Of a DNA stretch of 64,000 nt, positions 25,792 through 35,180 are shown piece by piece (position 1 is the first letter of the stretch; each line of letters begins with the position of its first letter). The notes under the pieces are model-generated. The model was given only the letters and a program-made list of their open reading frames with translations. It was not told the DNA's origin and searched no databases. Source of the stretch: Streptomyces sp. NBC_01463 (GTDB lineage Bacteria; Actinomycetota; Actinomycetes; Streptomycetales; Streptomycetaceae). The stretch spans positions 1 to 64,000 of the forward strand of contig CP109468.1 in the NCBI GenBank assembly GCA_036227345.1, written 5' to 3'. The translations under genes were made by a program, and so were the position numbers.

Positions 25792-26085
25792 TCAGGGGGT
25801 GAGGGCGGTGACGACGTCGCCGGGCGTCGGCGTGGTGCCTTCCGCGAGGTAGCGCACATCCTCGCCCTCCGGAGGGATAACGGCGCCCCGGGCGACGGGG
25901 TGTCGGCGGGATGTCGCGGTGCGCCACCCGTGCCGCTCGTCCCACACCAGGACAGGGGCCGGGGCGTGCTCGGCATCGAGGACGAGCACGGCGACGACCT
26001 GTTCGTCGGCGGGGTGCTGGACGTCGGGCACGGCCTCGGTGGTGGTCCAGCCGGCTCGGTGCAGGGCGGTGGCAACGTCGGCTAG
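25792..26085 (-). pseudogene. DUF6292-like gene, 5' end missing
   Basis: About 97 residues: HLADVATALHRAGWTTTEAV, PADEQVVAVLVLDAEHAPAP, VLVWDERHGWRT, ending GDVVTALTP. Compared with the copy at 21647-21734 the first six or so residues, including the start, are replaced by unrelated DNA. DUF6292 assignment is by resemblance only. Confidence 0.5.
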
Positions 26086-26203
26086 GTGCGCCCCTGCCGC
26101 GCAGCGGCCGGGGCCCGTTCGGGCGCGCACCGCGCTCCCGAACAGGGAGGGGGCCGGACTGGCGGGGCGCGAAGCGGCCCGGCGGGCCGGCCCCCTCGGG
26201 CAT

Positions 26204-26364
26204 GAGAGCGCGCAGCGCTCGGTCCGAGGAGCGCAGCGGATCACCCCGCACGCGGCACCCCGTCAACCCCCCGCCACCGGGCCACTCATACTGAACGGGC
26301 CGTCAGGCCCAGTGCGCCCGAGCCGTCAGGCTCCCGCCCCCTTTACGAACCCCCGCTGCGCCCC
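26204..26364. repeat. direct repeat, copy 1
   Basis: About 160 bp, starting GAGAGCGCGCAGCGCTCGGT and ending GAACCCCCGCTGCGCCCC. It recurs in the same orientation at 27096-27290, on the far side of the YnfA gene. Confidence 0.8.
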
Positions 26365-26483
26365 GTCACGGCCCGCACCTGCCCGAACCCCTGCTGCGCC
26401 CCCTCGCTACGCCTTGGCGGCCCCGGGAGGGCGGGGCGGGGGGCGATGGTGGTCGCGCGCCGTCAGAAGTATGGCCGGGACGC

Positions 26484-26515
26484 TTGGCCTTCGAGCCAGG
26501 TAGAAGGTCTACCGT
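26484..26515 (+). promoter_or_regulatory. MerR-type promoter/operator
   Basis: A perfect dyad GGTAGA-AGG-TCTACC (26499-26513) lies between a possible -35 TTGGCC (26484) and -10 TACCGT (26510). The spacer is 20 bp, the elongated spacing that MerR-family activators need. The regulator gene behind it is broken. Confidence 0.5.
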
Positions 26516-26522
26516 CGGCAGT

Positions 26523-26703
26523 GTGAGCACCCCTGCCCGCCGCGCGGACCGCCGCGGTGGCCGCGCTCGCCGCCGACGAACAGCAGTGCTGCCCCTTCTT
26601 CGACTTCCGGCTCCACCTCGATGGCCAGGAGCTGCACCTCGAAGTCCGCGCCCCCGCCGACGGCACGGGCCTGCTCACCGACCTCTTCGGCCCGGCCGCC
26701 TGA
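26523..26703 (+). pseudogene. remnant of a MerR-family regulator
   Basis: A GTG at 26523 follows the MerR-type operator, but ten bases later another frame takes over with the C-terminal part only: [40 protein letters not shown], stop 26703. The CC pair is the metal-binding site seen in this regulator type. The DNA-binding half appears deleted. Confidence 0.5.
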
Positions 26704-26758
26704 CCGGCCCACCACCGACTTCCTCTCGCTCGTCCTCTGCCAGAAAGACCCTGCCTCC

Positions 26759-27094
26759 GTGCTCGTCGCCCGCTCCATCGCCCTGTTCGTCGTCGCCGCG
26801 CTGTCCGAGATCGGAGGGGCCTGGCTGGTGTGGCAGGGCGTGCGCGAGCACAAGGGCTGGATCTGGATCGGCGCCGGCGTCATCACGCTCGGCCTGTACG
26901 GGTTCGTCGCCACCCTCCAGTCCGACGGCAACTTCGGGCGCATCCTCGCCGCGTACGGCGGCGTCTTCGTCGCCGGATCGATCGCCTGGGGCATGGTCGC
27001 CGACGGCTACCGCCCCGACCGCTACGACATCACCGGCGCCGTCATCTGCCTCATCGGGATGGGCGTCCTCATGTACGCCCCGCGCGGCAACTGA
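26759..27094 (+). CDS. YnfA-family (UPF0060) membrane protein
   Basis: A 111-residue four-TM protein of the small-transporter-like UPF0060 family. It begins [20 protein letters not shown] and has [40 protein letters not shown] and ends [16 protein letters not shown]. Start GTG 26759 matches the family's usual N-terminus. It follows a MerR remnant by 55 bases and is enclosed by two long direct repeats. Its substrate is unknown. Confidence 0.9.
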   Translation: MLVARSIALFVVAALSEIGGAWLVWQGVREHKGWIWIGAGVITLGLYGFVATLQSDGNFGRILAAYGGVFVAGSIAWGMVADGYRPDRYDITGAVICLIGMGVLMYAPRGN

Positions 27095-27095
27095 C

Positions 27096-27290
27096 GAGAG
27101 CGCGGAGCGCTCGGTCCGGGGAGCGCAGCGGACCGGCACGCCCCGTGGGGTGAGGAGCGCAGCGGATCACCCCGCACGCGGCACCCCGTCAACCCCGCGC
27201 CGCCGGGCCACTCATACTGAACGGGCCGTCAGGCCCGGTGCCCCCGAGCCGTCAAGCTCCCGCCCCCTTTACGAACCCCCGCTGCGCCCC
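27096..27290. repeat. direct repeat, copy 2
   Basis: A second copy of the 26204-26364 sequence with a 34-bp insertion that itself repeats GAGGAGCGCAGCGGA. Beyond it, up to 27422, no gene is seen. Confidence 0.8.
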
Positions 27291-27422
27291 GCCCTGCCGG
27301 CCCCGGGCAGGGCGGGGCGGGGCGACGGTGCTACCTCCTGGTTGAGCGGGGGGCAGCGGAGCGGCCCGGGAGCGGGGGCAGGCACGAGCCAGTTGCGCGT
27401 TCTGCCTGCGGGCAATGCCCGG

Positions 27423-27866
27423 TCAGGCCGTGCGCGTTGCACTGCACTCAATGTTCGTCCCCGGGACGGTGGAATGAGCCCTGAGCCCGGCGTGCAGCAG
27501 CTGACCGTAGAGGGTCTGGCCCTCGTTGGTCGACGTGTCCAGCTTGGACCTGAGATCGAGCTCGACCCGCCCGTCCGGGCCGGATTCGACACTGCCGAGA
27601 TGGACGTCACTAATGTTGGTCTCGAACTCCACGACCTGCCCCCGAATGGGGCCGCTGCTGTCCGTCAGAACAGCGCTGTAGTGCCCGATTTCATCATTGA
27701 CGCGGTTGAATTCCATGATGCGGCAGAGGCCCGCCTTCTCAGCCCTGGCCGAGGCGGCTCCGTGCGCATGCGCGGCCGGAGTGGCGGCGTAGGCCGAAAT
27801 CAGCGTGGCCACGGACAGGGTGGCAGCGGGCAGAACCGCGGCGGCGATTACACTGCGTACTCGCAT
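27423..27866 (-). CDS. secreted protein, hypothetical
   Basis: A 147-residue protein with a Sec signal peptide (MRVRSVIAAAVLPAATLSVA, then TLISAYAATPAAHAHG with likely AxA cleavage). The mature part is about 110 residues and beta-rich (EIGHYSAVLTDSSGPIRGQV, VEFETNISDVHLGS) with two Cys. ATG 27866 has GGAGGCTCC directly upstream. The function is not recognised. Confidence 0.8.
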   Translation of the reverse strand: MRVRSVIAAAVLPAATLSVATLISAYAATPAAHAHGAASARAEKAGLCRIMEFNRVNDEIGHYSAVLTDSSGPIRGQVVEFETNISDVHLGSVESGPDGRVELDLRSKLDTSTNEGQTLYGQLLHAGLRAHSTVPGTNIECSATRTA

Positions 27867-28019
27867 GGAGCCTCCAATGGGTGTCACGATTTTGTCTATC
27901 AAGGCCGCGCCCAGCAGCCTGACAGCAATCCGCGATCCTGCAAGAGATCATCCGAATCGGCTACAGTGTGTAACTTTTTGAAGGCAGGAGTACCGCGAGG
28001 TCGACGCCGGGCCCCCGGG

Positions 28020-28262
28020 TCACTGCAGGCCCGGTGCCGCGTTGTCGGCGGCGAGTTTCACCAGCCACTCCTCGTAGGCGGCCAGGTAGTCATCAGCCAC
28101 CGTCCGGGCCTTCGTGAGAGCTTCCGCGCTCGGCTCCCCGTGGCCGGTCCCGAAGGCGCTGGCAGTGGTGCAGCACAGGCCGCGCGCGAAGAAGTCGAGC
28201 AGCTTCTCCCGCTCCTGCGCCGCGATTTCCCGGTTCGTGATCGGGTCCGGGGAGACGTTCAC
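28020..28262 (-). CDS. small helical protein, hypothetical
   Basis: An 80-residue protein from GTG 28262 (MNVSPDPITNREIAAQEREK), helical and charged, with a Cys pair (GLCCTTASAFG) at about 29-30. The ribosome site is poor. The family is unknown. Confidence 0.5.
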   Translation of the reverse strand: MNVSPDPITNREIAAQEREKLLDFFARGLCCTTASAFGTGHGEPSAEALTKARTVADDYLAAYEEWLVKLAADNAAPGLQ

Positions 28263-28369
28263 TAAGCTTGTTCTTTTTCTTCTGACCTCGACGCCGAAGG
28301 TTGGGCGGGCAGCCGCGTGGTCGTTGATCTGTGACGCGCCACAGCGCGCTGACCTGGCAAGATGCTCCC

Positions 28370-28615
28370 ATGGAAACTGGGTTCCCCTGGGGGTCTACAC
28401 CAACCGTCGATCTCCGCCTGTGGCGTGCTGACGCGATCGTGCTGTTCGACTGGCTGATGAGCACCGACCTGAACACCGTGCCGATCACGCACCCGGCTCA
28501 GAAGCAGGCTCTCGCAGACCTGCTGGCACGCCTGGAGGAGGTGGACATCATCGAGTCCACCGGTGAAGAGATCGCCGCAGCGCAGGCCGAGGTGGCCAAG
28601 AACATGGGTTGGTAG
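28370..28615 (+). CDS. conserved small protein, hypothetical
   Basis: An 81-residue acidic helical protein from ATG 28370. The motif LRLWRADAIVLFDWLMSTDL and the ending EEIAAAQAEVAKNMGW are of a kind often seen in Streptomyces small orphan proteins. There is no signal or membrane segment. Role unknown. Confidence 0.65.
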   Translation: METGFPWGSTPTVDLRLWRADAIVLFDWLMSTDLNTVPITHPAQKQALADLLARLEEVDIIESTGEEIAAAQAEVAKNMGW

Positions 28616-28710
28616 GGACTCGCTCGAGGTTCGGGCCCCCTCGAAGGGCGCCTCGAACTGCGTCGCTCACATGGAGAATCACCGGACATGGGAGCGGCCT
28701 TCGTCTGATC

Positions 28711-30215
28711 ATGTGCTCCGACCAAGGTGCACGTGACCACGACGAAGGCCGTGAGGTGAGTCTGCTGCCTGATGCTGTTCGGAGGGAAGCGTTCGCGGAG
28801 GCGTCACGCTTCCGGGGCGAGTTCTACGAGTGTCTGACCGCTCGGCGCGACGAACTGTTCGAGTTGGTGGACGCGGTGCTGTGTGCCGATGGTGCGGTGA
28901 AGTCCCCGGTGGACTTGACCCTTCTGCCCGAGCACTGTCGCGGGCACGGAGCGATGTACGGCGGCTTGAACCGCGGCCGGATCGACGTCGACCGGCTCCG
29001 GACGCTGCTGGCAGGGCTGCCCTTGCCGCGGTTCGACGGCGGACGCCTGGTCTTGGCGGTCGATGTGTCACCGTGGCTCCGCTCGGACGCGCCGTGCTCA
29101 GCCGATCGCCTGTTCTGCCATGTCTACGGGCGCGCGAAGACGGCCTCGCAGTTCATCCCGGGCTGGCCCTATTCCTTCGTGGCCGTGCTGGAGCCGGGTG
29201 CCACGTCCTGGACCGCGATCCTGGACGTGGTGCGGCTCGGCCCGGTCGACGACGCGACCGCGGTCACTGCCGACCAGCTGCGAGGAGTCGTTGAACGGCT
29301 TATCGCCACGGGGCAGTGGCGGGCCGGGGACCCAGCCATCGTGATCGTCAGCGATGCCGGCTACGACGTCACCCGGCTGGCCTGGGTCCTGCGTGACCTG
29401 CCTGTCGAGCTAGTCGGCCGGGTCCGGTCCGACCGCGTGATGCGGCTGCCGATGCCACCGCGGATGCACGGCGTCAACGGCCGGCCGCCCAAGCATGGCC
29501 CGGAGTTCCGCTTCACCAAGCCGGAGACCTGGCCCGAGCCCGCGATCACCACGGTCACAGACACCACCAACTACGGCAAAGCCGAAACCCAGGCATGGGA
29601 TCGGGTCCACCCCCGGCTCACCCACCGCTCCTCATGGCTCGACCATGACGGTGAACTGCCCTTGGTTGAGGGAACGCTGATCCGCCTGAAGGTCGAGCAC
29701 CTCTCGAAGGAACGGGATGCTCCGCCGGTGTGGTTATGGTCCTCAAAGACCGGGGCCACCCCGGATGATGTGGATCGTTTCTGGCACGCGTTCCTCCGCC
29801 GCTTCGACCTGGAGCACACCTTCCGTTTCGCGAAGCAGACGCTCGGCTGGACCACCCCGAAACTCCGCATCCCTGATGCGGCGGACCGCTGGACCTGGAT
29901 CCTGATCGTTGCCCACACCCAGCTCCGACTCGCCCGGCCACTCGCCGCGGACTCCGTCGGCCCTGGGAGAAGCCCACCGCCTCCGACCGGCTCACCCCGG
30001 CTCGGGTCCGCCGGGGGTTTCGGAACATCCGCGCTCACCTCGCCTGCCCGGCCCGTGTTCCCAAACCCCGAGGAGCGGGTCCCGGCCGACCACTCGGTGT
30101 CAAGAACAAACACCGGGCACCCCGCTACGACGTCGGCAAAACCGTCAAACGACCCGAGACCCTCAAGGCCATCGGCAAGCCCGCTAGGTCCGGGTCTGTC
30201 AAAAGAGCGGTGTAA
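28711..30215 (+). pseudogene. frameshifted transposase (NF041680/IS701-like)
   Basis: Start ATG 28711 or GTG 28756. The first ~415 residues are in one frame (LLPDAVRREAFAEASRFRGE; GGRLVLAVDVSPWLRSDAPC with the first catalytic Asp; IVIVSDAGYDVTRLAWVLRD with the second; FWHAFLRRFDLEHTFRFAKQ with the Glu). Near 29953 a base is missing: after LARPLAAD the true end, RPWEKPTASDRLTPARVRRG and GVKNKHRAPRYDVGKTVKRP, is one frame over. That frame reaches its stop only inside the IS256 end at 30192, which cut the original 3' end. Confidence 0.85.
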
Positions 30216-30981
30216 CTGGGGTTGTTGAGGGTTACTGGCGTGCTGCGGAGAGGCGGCCGTCGAAGGTGATATCGAAGGCGTTCAGGGCGGTCTTCCAGCG
30301 CATGGTCCAGCGGGCCTGGCCCTTGCCGGTCGGGTCCAGCGACATGATCGCCATGTAGACGCACTTCAAGGCGGCCTGCTCGTTCGGGAAGTGCCCGCGA
30401 GCCTTGACTGCCCGCCGAATCCGGGCGTTCACCGACTCGATGGCGTTCGTCGTGCAGACGACGCGGCGGATCTCGGTGTCGAACCGGAGGAACGGAGTGA
30501 ACTCCTCCCAGGCGTTCTCCCAGAGCCGGACGATCGCCGGGTACTTCTTGCCCCACGCGTCGGCGAACTCCGCGAACCGCTCGAGTGCGGCTTCCTCGGT
30601 CGCCGCGGTATAGACGGGCTTGAGGAGCTTGGCGATCTTGTCCCAGTCCTGGCGGGCGGCATAGCGGAAGGAGTTCCGCAGCAGGTGGACCACGCAGGTC
30701 TGGACAGTGGTGCGGGGCCAGACGGTCTCCACCGCGTCGGGAAGCCCCTTCAGCCCGTCGCAGACCAGCATGAGGACGTCGTTCACGCCGCGGTTCTTGA
30801 TCTCGGTCAGGATGTGCATCCAGTGCTTGGCGCCCTCGCCGCCGTCGCCGGCCCACAGCCCCAGAATGTCCCGTCGGCCCTCCACGGTGACGGCCAGGGC
30901 AACGTAGATGGGCCGGTTCGCCACCGCGCCGTCGCGGATCTTCACGTGGATCGCGTCGATGAAGATCACTGGATAGACGGC

Positions 30982-32215
30982 TTGAGTTCTATCGGTGGTT
31001 GCGAACGTTCCCGAAGGAGAGCGTTCGGATGCCGAAGTACGCCCCCAACAAGAAGTCGACCGCGGTGAAGAAGCGGTACTTCGAGCTACTGCGCGAGGGA
31101 TACAAGGGTGCCGCTGCCGCCCGGGTGGTCGGGGTCTCCACCAGCTGCGGCTCGCTGCGGTTCATCGATGCTGGCAGCATGATCGTTCCCGACCCCGGCC
31201 CGATATCGCCGCGCTTCCTTACCCAGGACGACCGGATCGCCATCGCTGACGGCCTCCAGGCCAAGCAGTCCGCCAAGGCGATAGCCGCCTCGGTCGGCAA
31301 GAGCTTTCAGACTGTCTACCGGGAGATCCAGCGCAACAGCAAGCCCGACGGCCGCTATCACCCCTGGTGGGCCCACAATCAGGCGCTCCTGCGCAGGCAG
31401 CGCCCCAAGGCAGAGAAGATCAGGGCGAGCGAGCCCTTGCGCACAACCGTGCGCGAGAAGCTGGCCGACAAGTGGTCGCCCCAGCAGATCTCTCGCTTCC
31501 TTGCCCGCACGCACACGGACGAGCCCGCGATGCGGGCCTGCCCAGAGACGATCTACCGGGCCCTGTTCGCCGGCCAGCTCGGACGCAAGCCCGGCAAGCT
31601 CCGCACCGGCCGCACCCGCCGCAAGAAGCAGCGACGAGGAGTCCCGTCGCCGAACAAAATCAAGAACATGACGCTGATCCACCAGCGCCCTGACGAGGTC
31701 AACGACCGTAAAATTCCCGGGCATTGGGAGGGAGATCTCATCATCGGGCGCGGTCAGGGGTCGGCCATCGGCACCCTTGTCGAGCGCACCACCCGCTACG
31801 TCCGACTCATCCACCTGCCCGACGGCTGGAAGGCCCCGCAGGTCCGCAACGCCATCGTCACGCAAACCGCTGACGTCCCTCTCCAGCTACGGCAGACCCT
31901 CACCTGGGACCAGGGCCGCGAGCTCACACTGCACCAGGACATCGAGGCCCTCACCGGATTCCGGATCTACTTCTGTGATCCCCACTCACCCTGGCAGCGG
32001 GGGACGAACGAAAACACCAACGGTCTGCTGCGGCAGTACTTCCCCAAGGGCACCGATCTATCGGTCCACACTGCCCGCGATCTGCGAGAAGTCGCCCGCC
32101 AGCTCAACCGCCGCCCCCGACTCGCACTCGGCGACAAGACGCCCGCCGAAGCCATGAAAGAATGGCTCACAGGTCCATTGACCAGCTGATTCGCAACCAC
32201 TGATGGAAACCGCCC
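30982..32215 (+). mobile_element. IS30-family insertion sequence, intact
   Basis: 1234 bp with imperfect inverted ends (shared core GGTTGCGAA) and a clean 3-bp target duplication GGC (30979-30981 and 32216-32218) inside the IS256 transposase gene. It carries one full transposase gene. Confidence 0.92.
31029..32189 (+). CDS. IS30-family transposase
   Basis: A 386-residue protein, full length for the family. The N-terminal helix-turn-helix region has LTQDDRIAIADGLQAKQSAK and GKSFQTVYREIQRNSKPDGR. The DDE domain has PGHWEGDLIIGRGQGSAIGT (first Asp), LTWDQGRELTLHQDI (second Asp) and SPWQRGTNENTNGLLRQYFP (Glu). It ends TPAEAMKEWLTGPLTS. ATG 31029 follows GGAGAGCG. It appears functional. Confidence 0.93.
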   Translation: MPKYAPNKKSTAVKKRYFELLREGYKGAAAARVVGVSTSCGSLRFIDAGSMIVPDPGPISPRFLTQDDRIAIADGLQAKQSAKAIAASVGKSFQTVYREIQRNSKPDGRYHPWWAHNQALLRRQRPKAEKIRASEPLRTTVREKLADKWSPQQISRFLARTHTDEPAMRACPETIYRALFAGQLGRKPGKLRTGRTRRKKQRRGVPSPNKIKNMTLIHQRPDEVNDRKIPGHWEGDLIIGRGQGSAIGTLVERTTRYVRLIHLPDGWKAPQVRNAIVTQTADVPLQLRQTLTWDQGRELTLHQDIEALTGFRIYFCDPHSPWQRGTNENTNGLLRQYFPKGTDLSVHTARDLREVARQLNRRPRLALGDKTPAEAMKEWLTGPLTS

Positions 32216-32785
32216 GGCGTCCAGGGGCCGGTTCTGCCACTCGGCCATGCCCTCGAGGACCTTGTCGGTGATCGTCGAGATCGTCTGGCGCGACACGTCG
32301 GCACCATAGACCTCGGACAGGTGAGCCTGGACCTCGCCGGTCGTCAACCCCTTCGCGGCAAGAGAGATGACCATCTCGTCGACGCCCGACAGACGCTTCT
32401 GCCGCTTCTTGACGATCTTCGGTTCGAAGGAGCCCTCGCGGTCACGGGGCACGGCTATCTCCACCGGGCCGACATCGGTCAGCACGGTCTTGCCACGGGT
32501 TCCGTTGCGGCTGTTGCCGCCGTTCTTCCCCGCCGGGTCGTGCTTGTCATAGCCGAGGTGGTCGGTGATCTCGCCCTCTAGGGCGGACTCCAGGAGCCGC
32601 TTGGTCAGCTGCTGGAGCAGCCCACCCTCGCCGGTCAGCTGCAGGCCCTCGGCCTGAGCGCGGCCGACCAACTCGTCGATGAGTTGGTCGTCCACCTTCT
32701 TCGCCGGCTGCGGCTCAGAGGCCTTGACGGCCTCGGCCTCGGTCACGTTGTCGCTGGTCATCGATGCATCTTCCTTGATCAGGAG

Positions 32786-33268
32786 TTACACCGATCGTTT
32801 TACAGTCCCGGCCACAACTATCCCCACGACCAACGCACCAAGCACCCACCCTGCTGACACCCACCCCATGCCACCAACGCGCCCACTCACAACGGAATGG
32901 AGCTGGAAGTCGATGACGACGCAACCACCCCGTCGGTCATCGGTGCGGCCGATCCAGACGGGGTAGGACCCGTCGCCCTGGCAGGCGCGGAACACGATGA
33001 CGTTCGGCTCTGGATCCGTACTGGGCAGTTCGACGGTGAAATGGCTGTCGAGGGGTACGAACAGGTCTTCGTCCAGTGCGCTTGAATCCATGGAAGCTTC
33101 CCAGCGCACGGCACGGGCGGCACTCTTGGGCAGAGGGAACGCGGCCCACCGGCCGTCGTGTATTGCTTGGGCTGTGTTCCCCTGCCGTGTACTCCACCTC
33201 GGCCGCGGAGCACGCGTAGTCACTGCCTCCCTGCTCCGCGTACTCGACAGCGGAGAACCCGAGCACAA
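32786..33268 (-). pseudogene. DUF4241-like protein fragment cut by IS256
   Basis: The central stretch AVRWEASMDSSALDEDLFVP, PNVIVFRACQGDGSYPVWIG, RTDD resembles DUF4241 proteins (GDGxYPxWIG). It then continues to a membrane-like helix (WVSAGWVLGALVVGIVVAGT) and stops inside the IS256 end at 32809, so the natural end is lost. The start is unclear: ATG 33091 or upstream frames. Confidence 0.5.
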
Positions 33269-33539
33269 CCACCCATCACCTGGCGTTCCCTCGCCCTAAC
33301 ACGTGCGTGGCGCCGCCTCAGCACGACGGACCTCAGCCCCTCCTGCCGGCAACCGCCGACCGGTCCGCCGCCAGAGCAGCACACCGTTCTATCGCCAAAC
33401 GGGAGCGTCCTGACACGATCGCGAGCCTGATCCAGTTCCAGATTGATTTGCTTGGAACCGCCACGGCGCAGGCCAGTGACTCCGCAGTGCCCTTCCGGCA
33501 CGCCCCAGCATCAGTGCATGCCGCCGTTACTGACGACGC

Positions 33540-34610
33540 TCACGAGGGGAACAGAGCATCCACCCAGCCATCACCGGGCGGGGGAACGAAGAAGTACCCG
33601 CCGCCGGTGGTGAGCAGGTACTTGGCCATGGCTTCGCCTTCGAGGCGCTTCTGCACGGCTTCGAAGCCCTTGGCCAAGTCCCGCTGGAAGCAGGAGAAGA
33701 TCAGCCCGGTGTCCCCGTTTCCACGGTCGTAGCTGTAGCTACGGCGCACGATGGGCGGCGGGTTGCGCCGGTCGGGAGCTGCGAGCCGCACATGCGAATC
33801 AAGGGGTGTGGCCCTGCCCTTGGGGTCAGCGGCAATGTTCGGCCGCTCCTCGGTCGGAGTTCCATCCAGCCAACGGCCGTCACGCCGCCGTCCGACGATG
33901 CGTTCCTGCTCGTGAACGGAGTCCTTGTCCCACAGCTCGGTCGCGAACCGAATGATGCGTATGACCTGGTAACTGCCCCCGACAGACCAGTCAGGCTCGC
34001 CCTGACCGGCCCGCACCACGGCGCGATCGACGACGCCTCGGGCATCGTCGGGGTTGCCGAATCCATCGGTGAAGTGGAACGGATTGCGTGAAAGGCCTCG
34101 GCCTTGCTCAACTCGATTCTCGGCCCGGAAGCCCTCGATACGCCAGCGCACTCGCCATCCGGCGAGATCCGACAACATACGCTTGGCGGCTTGCCGGACC
34201 ACCTCGGCATCCCGACCTGCAAACTGGACGAGAAGACTCCCATGCGAATGGCCCGGGTCGAGGACGTCGCCGGTGAATACTGGCATGACCTTCAGATGTC
34301 GCGGCCTACGGCCATCATCTGCGAAAAGGCTCGCACCGAGCCCGATCCAGGCGTCCAGTCCAGCACCCTCCGCTCTACGGATCCCACTCAAAACCCGTCT
34401 CATAACCTCCCTCTGAGCGCCTACCCCGGCGGCAGGTCGATCAATTGCGACAAGCGTGGCGTACGGCGGGGGCGCAGTCCCCCGGAGCGCAGAAGAGCCC
34501 AACTCGGCTGACCCTGAAGTCTCCGATACCACACGCCCCACAGCCAGACCTCCGCCTGCCAACGCAGCAAGGGTGACTGACGAGGCTGCGATTACTGCAC
34601 GCCGGTCCAA
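33540..34610 (-). CDS. Dyp-type heme peroxidase, Tat-exported
   Basis: A 356-residue protein. The N-terminus is a twin-arginine signal (MDRRAVIAASSVTLAALAGG). Dyp features follow: GSLLVQFAGRDAEVVRQAAK, the catalytic FTDGFGNPDD (the Asp of the GxxDG motif present, its first Gly replaced by His), DSHVRLAAP with the heme-ligand His, and RRSYSYDRG / GLIFSCFQRDL. It probably oxidises substrates with H2O2 outside the cytoplasmic membrane, as EfeB-type and lignin-active Dyps do. ATG 34610 fits the signal peptide. It is not in an efe operon. Confidence 0.88.
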   Translation of the reverse strand: MDRRAVIAASSVTLAALAGGGLAVGRVVSETSGSAELGSSALRGTAPPPYATLVAIDRPAAGVGAQREVMRRVLSGIRRAEGAGLDAWIGLGASLFADDGRRPRHLKVMPVFTGDVLDPGHSHGSLLVQFAGRDAEVVRQAAKRMLSDLAGWRVRWRIEGFRAENRVEQGRGLSRNPFHFTDGFGNPDDARGVVDRAVVRAGQGEPDWSVGGSYQVIRIIRFATELWDKDSVHEQERIVGRRRDGRWLDGTPTEERPNIAADPKGRATPLDSHVRLAAPDRRNPPPIVRRSYSYDRGNGDTGLIFSCFQRDLAKGFEAVQKRLEGEAMAKYLLTTGGGYFFVPPPGDGWVDALFPS

Positions 34611-34642
34611 TTACGGCTCCTCCAGTTTGAGACTTCCTCTAT

Positions 34643-35147
34643 TCAGCTATCACCCAGTAGACCAATACGCCCAGATGTCGACCAAGATTCCACCGTGCGA
34701 AAATCGAGCGACGCAACTTGAATTTCGACCACATCACCATATGTCGGCTCCCAGAGCTCGATCCGATCATAGGATTCACCCCTCATCGTCAACCGCGGCA
34801 CCGACAATATCCTCCAGTAGTTCTGAATAGCCATCACCGATAAGTCGAAAGCGCGAGCGAATCCAGCGACGGCCTGCTGACCCACTGGCTGACCAACGCC
34901 ACTCCAAGACCTTTCTGGCGTTTCGCTCCCCGAAAGCGAATCGGGGACGCCGAGAAGAATAAACAAAACCGTGACACACGTCAGAGATCATGTAAATCCT
35001 CGCCATAGTGCTGACATCACTCAGAACATCAGGATCAAGGATCTCGTCTTCGATGTAAATTTCACCCGTTCGCGCCATCGTGCGAATTTCAAGGAACCCC
35101 ATTTCTGACAGCTCTCCGAGTGCCGAGCGAGCCGTAACGCGACGCAA
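34643..35147 (-). pseudogene. frameshifted gene directly behind the RHS toxin gene
   Basis: TTG 35147, with GGAGG 6 bases upstream, starts a frame beginning LRRVTARSALGELSEMGFLE, with a winged-helix look. It runs IRTMARTGEIYIEDEILDPD to DVCHGFV near 34965, where a one-base shift is needed to continue LFILLGVPDSLSGSETPERS and AFARAFDLSVMAIQNYWRIL to 34643. The region is lower in GC than average. Its start lies 33 bases after the RHS stop, the usual place of an immunity gene. No immunity family is recognised. Confidence 0.5.
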
Positions 35148-35180
35148 GTCACCCTCCTTCAGCAGATCATCTCGACTCCA

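Larger units (their letters stand above)
30232..32761 (-). pseudogene. IS256 transposase split by IS30
   Basis: The N-terminal part (ATG 32761; LIDELVGRAQAEGLQLTGEG, LEGEITDHLGYDKHDPAGKN, ending QNRPLDA at 32219) and the C-terminal part (VIFIDAIHVKIRDGAVANRP at 30970 to LSAARQ at 30232) join exactly once the IS30 and one GGC are removed, giving PLDAVYPVIFIDAIHVK. All catalytic regions are otherwise intact. Confidence 0.92.
30192..32809 (-). mobile_element. IS256-family element, interrupted by IS30
   Basis: Ends are GGGTCTGTCAAAAGAGCGGT (30192) and rc GGGACTGTAAAACGATCGGT (ending 32809), an imperfect terminal inverted repeat of about 26 bp. The transposase is split by an IS30. The flanks share no 8-9-bp duplication, and genes on both sides are cut at the ends, so the locus was rearranged after insertion. 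Confidence 0.9.

Noticed and set aside
24351..26075. 574-codon minus-strand frame spanning DinB and debris
   Set aside because: It runs antisense to the DinB gene and through unrelated fragments; only the short piece near 25400-25660 looks coding.
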